Positions 59,750 through 64,000 of a stretch of 64,000 nucleotides of DNA are shown piece by piece; position 1 is the first letter of the stretch, and each line of letters begins with the position of its first letter. The stretch comes from Sutcliffiella tianshenii (GTDB lineage: Bacteria > Bacillota > Bacilli > Bacillales > Bacillaceae_I). The stretch is from the NCBI RefSeq assembly GCF_016908565.1, contig NZ_JAFBED010000003.1:310001-374000 (forward strand), written 5' to 3'. Below the pieces are notes generated by a model. It was given only the letters and a program-made list of their open reading frames with translations, had not been told where the DNA came from and searched no databases. A program made the position numbers and the translations under genes.

Positions 59750-60823
59750 TTACCCGACAACAATCCTTCTTCCTTCCTCATGGGAGCGCATGATTGCATC
59801 CAGGATCAGCTGGACATGATGGCCGTCCTCCAAGACAGGCAGGTCCGCATGCATGTCACCCTTCGAAAGCGCATTATATACTTGATCCAGTGATCGGTAG
59901 AATGCATTATAATAGCCTGCGGCAACAGGATTCATCCCCTCAGGAATGTCGAGTGTGTGCTCTATTTCCACTACCTCGAGTGGGTCATTTCCGAGTCCAA
60001 GAAGCACTTTGTTGTCCTGTGACATTTTTATAGTTCCTTCAGTCCCGTAGATCTCCAGCTCCCAGCCTTCTGCATGACGTACCGCGATGTTCGAGCCGAT
60101 AGAAAAGGTTCCTCCGCCAACGAAATTCCCCATAGCCTGAAAAGCATCATCTGCCGTACGGATTTCCTTTTCCCCATTCTCATCCGTGAACTCCGGTACG
60201 TGTGTGGTCAGCTGACCAGAAATGGATTCAACCCGTGCGTCCGTCCACCATAATAGCGAATCGATCAGATGCGAACCGACCGCACCTAGCATTCCCCCTG
60301 CCTGGTCCTTTTGACTGAGCCATCCTCTTTTTGCAGTCGCGTAACGCTCATAGCCCGCAATATTCAAGGAAAAATTCACATGCAGCACTTTGCCGATCTT
60401 CCCGCTCGCAACGATTTCCTTCACCTTTTGTCTTGCAGGCAGGAAACGGTATTCAAAATTGATCCAACCGAGTTTACCCGCTTCATCCCTTGCCTTGATC
60501 ATATTCTCTGCCTCTTGTGCATCAAAGGACATCGGCTTTTCACACAACACGTGACAGCCTTTTTCATATGCCTTCACTACCATGTCATGATGCAACAAAG
60601 GAGCAGAGGCGACCGCAACCAGGTCGAGCTCCTCCTGATCCAGCATCTCCTGCCAATTGCTATACACATTTTCCACACCGGTCTCTTCCCTGATCTCATC
60701 AAGCCTGCCTCTTGCGACACTTGAAATCGAAACAACTTCATATCCAGGATGACTCTGCATCACGGGTGCATGCACCTTTGCGCCAAAACCTGTACCGATG
60801 ATCCCTACTTTTATCTTGTTCAT
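59750..60823 (-). CDS. Gfo/Idh/MocA family oxidoreductase
   Basis: 357 residues. Rossmann motif GIIGTGFGAKVHA at 8-20, CEKPMS near 95 with the conserved EKP Lys, then the C-terminal alpha/beta domain (GGMLGAVGSHLIDSLLWW with the conserved H). NAD(P)-dependent sugar or inositol-type dehydrogenase; substrate unknown. GGGGG precedes the ATG. A weak hairpin (59741-59772) overlaps the stop. Confidence 0.88.
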   Translation of the reverse strand: MNKIKVGIIGTGFGAKVHAPVMQSHPGYEVVSISSVARGRLDEIREETGVENVYSNWQEMLDQEELDLVAVASAPLLHHDMVVKAYEKGCHVLCEKPMSFDAQEAENMIKARDEAGKLGWINFEYRFLPARQKVKEIVASGKIGKVLHVNFSLNIAGYERYATAKRGWLSQKDQAGGMLGAVGSHLIDSLLWWTDARVESISGQLTTHVPEFTDENGEKEIRTADDAFQAMGNFVGGGTFSIGSNIAVRHAEGWELEIYGTEGTIKMSQDNKVLLGLGNDPLEVVEIEHTLDIPEGMNPVAAGYYNAFYRSLDQVYNALSKGDMHADLPVLEDGHHVQLILDAIMRSHEEGRRIVVG

Positions 60824-60864
60824 GATGGTTCCCCCTTCAGTTATGTACTCTCCATCATTTCGAC

Positions 60865-60903
60865 AAAAAACAGCACAATTCCTTCCTGTAGGAATGTGCT
60901 GTT
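60865..60903 (-). terminator. terminator of the gene ending at 60928
   Basis: ACAGCACA-ATTCC with GGAAT-GTGCTGT (one bulge), then TTTTTTG on the minus strand. Confidence 0.8.
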
Positions 60904-60927
60904 GCTTATGCCAGCTTACGTAAGCTG

Positions 60928-61671
60928 TTACCTTAAAACGGATTTGCCACTCTCCATTTTTCGAAGCAGGGATTGGTGGAATCTCTCCCTGTCATCAACT
61001 GTTACGTACACTTTCTCTATCACTTGTGGCTTTCCCAGGAGATTGATCATGTAAATAGGTTCCTTGAGGCAAAGTTCAAAGTGTGGCATCTCCGTCTCGA
61101 GTAACACAGCTTTAAAAACTGTTTTATTCTTTTTCTCTTCCATAAAACTATTGCCGCTGTTAACCGTGTCTATCATTCTTATGGGAACTTCAATCTCCCT
61201 CCTCGAACCTAATCGAATACGAAGCTGTTCATCGGTAAGTAAGATCGGGCGTTGTTTAATGGCACGGTAATCACTGATAAGGTAAAGCACGCCATAAATA
61301 TTCAACGCAATATGAATCCAAGATAGGATGGGACTCCATTGGTGAAGCAGGAAAAAGAGACCTGCACTCTCGAGTAGAATCACGCTCAGTAAAGCAATAA
61401 GAATCGCTTTATAGCCCGCTTCCTTATGATAAGTAAAGGATTCCCCTGCTTCCTTTGGAGATTCTCCTGCCAATAGATAATAAAACATCGTGATTTCCCG
61501 GATTAATAGAGTGGAAACAGGCTTTGGCAACGATCGGTTCAATACCATTCCTACCTTTTCAAGGAAGGTCCCTGAATCGCCTAGGTTTTTATAGTTCCTG
61601 TAAAGTTTAAATAATCTAAAAACCAAGAAGCTTAATAGAACTAATTCTACTAAAATAATGATAGATTTCAT
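60928..61671 (-). CDS. membrane hypothetical protein with PH-like C-terminal domain
   Basis: 247 residues. Membrane segments about 3-20, 92-112 and 117-135; cytoplasmic C-terminal part (about 145-247) looks like a bacterial PH domain (LLTDEQLRIRLGSRREIEVP, IRMIDTVNSGNSFMEEKK, KPQVIEKVYVTVDDRERFHQ). No specific family. AGGGGA before the ATG. Function unknown. Confidence 0.65.
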   Translation of the reverse strand: MKSIIILVELVLLSFLVFRLFKLYRNYKNLGDSGTFLEKVGMVLNRSLPKPVSTLLIREITMFYYLLAGESPKEAGESFTYHKEAGYKAILIALLSVILLESAGLFFLLHQWSPILSWIHIALNIYGVLYLISDYRAIKQRPILLTDEQLRIRLGSRREIEVPIRMIDTVNSGNSFMEEKKNKTVFKAVLLETEMPHFELCLKEPIYMINLLGKPQVIEKVYVTVDDRERFHQSLLRKMESGKSVLR

Positions 61672-61722
61672 CCGTACTCCCCTATCCTATGCAAGCTGTT
61701 CCACCATACAGCAGGATTTCTA

Positions 61723-63477
61723 CTAGTGGGACAAGGGACCTGTCCCCGAAAGCTCAATCACTACAACCGTCCCCTCGCCTACAACTGATTCAACAGACAG
61801 AGAGCCTTTATGCAGCTTGGCAATTTGGAGGGCGATGCTCATGCCAAGGCCAGATCCTTCTGTGCGGGCTTCGGTATGGGTCCCGCGATAGTAGCGGTTG
61901 AACAGGTTCCTGCGGGTTTCCTTGTCCATTCCGATCCCATCGTCCTCTATCTTGATTTTCAGGAGGGAGTCTCCAGCTGTCTCCAGCTTCACCTTGATAT
62001 TGGTTCCTGGCGGGTTATGGTTAATAGCGTTATAGATGAGATTATCCACCATCCTCTCGAACCATCTTTTTGCTATTGGCATGGTGACGGTGTAGTCCAG
62101 AGGCTCGAATGATAGATGATAGTCCGATAGAGTCCTGTCCTCCTGGAACTTCTCGATAATGTGCGCCATCAGGCTATTGATTTCTGTTGGTTCGAAATTG
62201 GCGATGCTGGAGTCATTTTTCAATTGAAAGCTTAAGGAAAAATCCTCTATGAGACTTAACATATACTTGCTCTTGTCATCGATTGTCTTTCCTATCTCCT
62301 CGAGCTCCTGCTTTGACCAGTCGTATTGTCCGCTTTCTAGCAAGGTGCCATAGCCCTGCATCGTGCTCAAAGGCGTGCGAAGATCGTGGGAAAGTCCGGT
62401 CATCCATTCTTCCCTGGTCTTTTCCAATCTTTCTCTTTCCTTCTTTGACTGATCCAGCTTTTCCGCCATGTCATAGAATGCCCCGAACACCTCAGCATAC
62501 AGTCTGTACTTCATTCTGATCTTGCCATTTTTCTTGAAAATGAGCTTCTTTTCTTTTTCAGTCAATACCTCTTCATACTGACCGTTCCCCATCCGGCTTA
62601 GCCAGCTCGTGAAAATGAACAGTGGGTTCCCGTAACGGAATCCGTTCCAGAACGAAAGGATGATGGCCAGCAACAGAAAAACGGCAACTGTTATGGCAAA
62701 GGCCACGATGATTTCCTCGAGCGATGTCAGTTTTAGCTCCTGCTTATGTTCATTCGGCGTATAGAGTACCCATAAATGACCTGTGCTCTCGTCACGATGG
62801 TACGTGGCTGTTGTAGCATATGCATCAGGCGTAATATTTCTTATATAAATATCAAGCGGGAGGTCATCCGCCGCGTTCGTATCGTTTCCTATGGATTGCA
62901 GCAGTTGATTATTCCCATCCCATATTTCCAGATGGCCGTCCACCGTCTGTAACTTTTCCTCTATCTCCCCGGATCGTGCTTGATCGACGATATCTTCAGA
63001 GCTGTAGTCGCCCGTAAGCTGTTGCAAAAGACTATGTGCTTCGTCCTCTTTTCCCAATACAAAAAGGTATGGCTCATCATAGGTCGTTTCCAGATAAAAA
63101 TAGAGAGAAAATCCGAGCATCTCTTTATTTTCCTGCATCACGTAAAGCTCCTGTTTGTCATAGGAGTCTGGGAAGTCCGGTGGCACATTGCTTGATTCTA
63201 TCACTTTCCCGTTATGATCGATGATCTGTACCCATACATCCTCATCTGCCAGATCCTTGTCCCATCCCTCTGCCATCGTCAATTTATTAATCGAATTGCC
63301 GGTATCTATCGCGACACTTTCCACCTTCGTTTGATAGTAATTGATCATGGATTCATGCTTTGTCATCACACCGACGAGAATCAGCATGAGAAGGATGAAA
63401 AGGATGATCATCCCGACAGCAAGAGAAATGAACTGAAAGGAAAAATGCAGGAACAGCCTTCTTCTTAACCGCTTCAT
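61723..63477 (-). CDS. sensor histidine kinase
   Basis: 584 residues. Membrane segments about 13-38 and 258-282 enclose an extracytoplasmic sensor domain of about 220 residues; HisKA with MTGLSHDLRTPLSTMQGYG (His near 373); HATPase motifs NLIYNAINHNPPG, DDGIGMD and GSGLGMSIALQIAK. Size and layout resemble B. subtilis YvrG; assignment tentative. Overlaps the response regulator by 4 bp. The last residues GTGPLSH come from a dispersed palindrome half. Confidence 0.88.
   Translation of the reverse strand: MKRLRRRLFLHFSFQFISLAVGMIILFILLMLILVGVMTKHESMINYYQTKVESVAIDTGNSINKLTMAEGWDKDLADEDVWVQIIDHNGKVIESSNVPPDFPDSYDKQELYVMQENKEMLGFSLYFYLETTYDEPYLFVLGKEDEAHSLLQQLTGDYSSEDIVDQARSGEIEEKLQTVDGHLEIWDGNNQLLQSIGNDTNAADDLPLDIYIRNITPDAYATTATYHRDESTGHLWVLYTPNEHKQELKLTSLEEIIVAFAITVAVFLLLAIILSFWNGFRYGNPLFIFTSWLSRMGNGQYEEVLTEKEKKLIFKKNGKIRMKYRLYAEVFGAFYDMAEKLDQSKKERERLEKTREEWMTGLSHDLRTPLSTMQGYGTLLESGQYDWSKQELEEIGKTIDDKSKYMLSLIEDFSLSFQLKNDSSIANFEPTEINSLMAHIIEKFQEDRTLSDYHLSFEPLDYTVTMPIAKRWFERMVDNLIYNAINHNPPGTNIKVKLETAGDSLLKIKIEDDGIGMDKETRRNLFNRYYRGTHTEARTEGSGLGMSIALQIAKLHKGSLSVESVVGEGTVVVIELSGTGPLSH
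61727..61746. repeat. GGGGACAGG family half copy at the 3' end of the kinase gene
   Basis: Minus strand GGGGACAGGTCCCTTGTCCC, read in frame as the C-terminal GTGPLS codons followed by H and stop. Confidence 0.85.
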
Positions 63478-64000
63478 GCCTGCTTTTCCTTCACAAGCTT
63501 ATACCCAAGGCCCCTGACGGTAACCAGATGCTCCGGACTGCTTGGGTCTTTTTCGATTCGTTCCCTGATTCTCCTGATATGTACGGAAACGGTATTGTCA
63601 TCCACATAGTGGTCAAACCCCCAGACCGCTTCAAGCAGACGCGATTTGGATAGGACCATATTGGGATGCTTGCAAAAATGAAGCAACAGGAGATAGACCT
63701 GTGTCGGGCACGGGACCGCCTGTCCTTCCACGATCAGCTCCCCCGCTTCTTCATTTAACTGGAACCTCCCGAAATGATAGATCTTTTCCGATTCCTTTTT
63801 TTCCTGTATCGCCATGGTCCCAGGTGACCGGCGGAGATAGGCCTTCATTCTTGCCGCAATTTCTAGCGGATTGAAAGGCTTCGTGACATAATCATCGCCT
63901 CCGGTGGCGAAGCCTGTCAGCACATCCAGATCTGATACCTTTGCCGTCAAAAAGAGAATATAAGCAGCTGAAATCTGACGGATTTTCGGACATAGCTCAA
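63474..64000 (-). CDS. OmpR-family response regulator, 5' part outside window
   Basis: About 175 C-terminal residues are visible and the frame is open to the edge (ELCPKIRQISAAYILFLTAK precedes VSDLDVL). The phospho-acceptor Asp lies beyond base 64000; the conserved Lys is in YVTKPFN. Winged-helix domain with LSKSRLLEAVWGFDHYVDDN, TVSVHIRRIRERIE and TVRGLGYKLV. Partner of the downstream histidine kinase. Confidence 0.9.
   Translation of the reverse strand, partial: ELCPKIRQISAAYILFLTAKVSDLDVLTGFATGGDDYVTKPFNPLEIAARMKAYLRRSPGTMAIQEKKESEKIYHFGRFQLNEEAGELIVEGQAVPCPTQVYLLLLHFCKHPNMVLSKSRLLEAVWGFDHYVDDNTVSVHIRRIRERIEKDPSSPEHLVTVRGLGYKLVKEKQA

Noticed and set aside
63474-63950. Response regulator starting at 63950
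   Set aside because: The frame is open to the window edge and encodes the receiver segment ELCPKIRQISAAYILFLTAK, so the gene is simply cut by the edge.

Overview
The window reads as chromosomal DNA of a mesophilic, endospore-forming Bacillaceae (Bacillus sensu lato). Support: strong AGGAGG-type ribosome binding sites, frequent TTG starts, a NatAB/NatKR locus as in B. subtilis, a Pho box in the Bacillus TTAACA-N5 format, CcpA cre sites and several coat-like proteins. No rRNA, tRNA, IS element, prophage or CRISPR was seen. Species cannot be named from the sequence alone.

Layout. 1-6 kb: 5' part of odhA/sucA (2-oxoglutarate dehydrogenase E1), a two-gene membrane operon, a 43-residue lipoprotein and a MutS2-like ATPase that lacks the Smr nuclease domain. 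6.0-6.4 kb: a roughly 270-nt structured leader in front of the MutS2-like gene, with a sigma-A promoter, an 8-codon leader ORF (MEGYVLN) and two terminators. 6.4-12.6 kb: fatty-acid-hydroxylase-type protein, a FadR-type (GntR) regulator with two FadR-like operators, an M14-like peptidase, a six-repeat PLL-like lectin, a Pho-box alkaline phosphatase and a lipoprotein. 12.6-13.0 kb: seven 53-bp hairpin repeats plus a perfect 44-bp palindrome. 13-17.9 kb: natBA and divergent natRK, then a short UvrC-like nuclease. 18-28 kb: methyltransferase, ArAE exporter, MBL hydrolase, acyltransferase, mnmH, a TetR/DHA2-MFS pair and an AI-2E exporter. 28.6-34.6 kb: a 1252-residue subtilase, an XRE-TPR regulator and a cupredoxin membrane protein. 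35-40.4 kb: EcsC protein, MFS/XRE-TPR divergent pair with twin palindromes, SDR and a DEDDh-BRCT exonuclease. 40.5-49.7 kb: a sugar island made of a ChvE/MmsA/MmsB ABC importer under a cre-overlapped promoter, and downstream a sensor SBP - histidine kinase - AraC response regulator - second SBP operon. 49.9-59 kb: small secreted, ferritin-like, VOC, hydrolase, coiled-coil, SelO, noncanonical Nramp and coat-like genes. 59-64 kb: a DMT transporter with a probable internal deletion, a Gfo/Idh/MocA oxidoreductase, a membrane protein, and a histidine kinase/response regulator pair cut by the right edge.

Between the genes lie three repeat systems. (1) Three six-unit arrays of degenerate 10-bp words (TTSWSCRYAA) spaced 20-21 bp, i.e. 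two helical turns. (2) About eleven copies of a GGGGACAGGTCCC palindrome between 26.8 and 61.8 kb, some forming the ends of coding sequences. (3) A GGTGCCTGACCC palindrome family. The least conventional items are the MutS2-like gene with its leader-peptide attenuator and the helically phased arrays.
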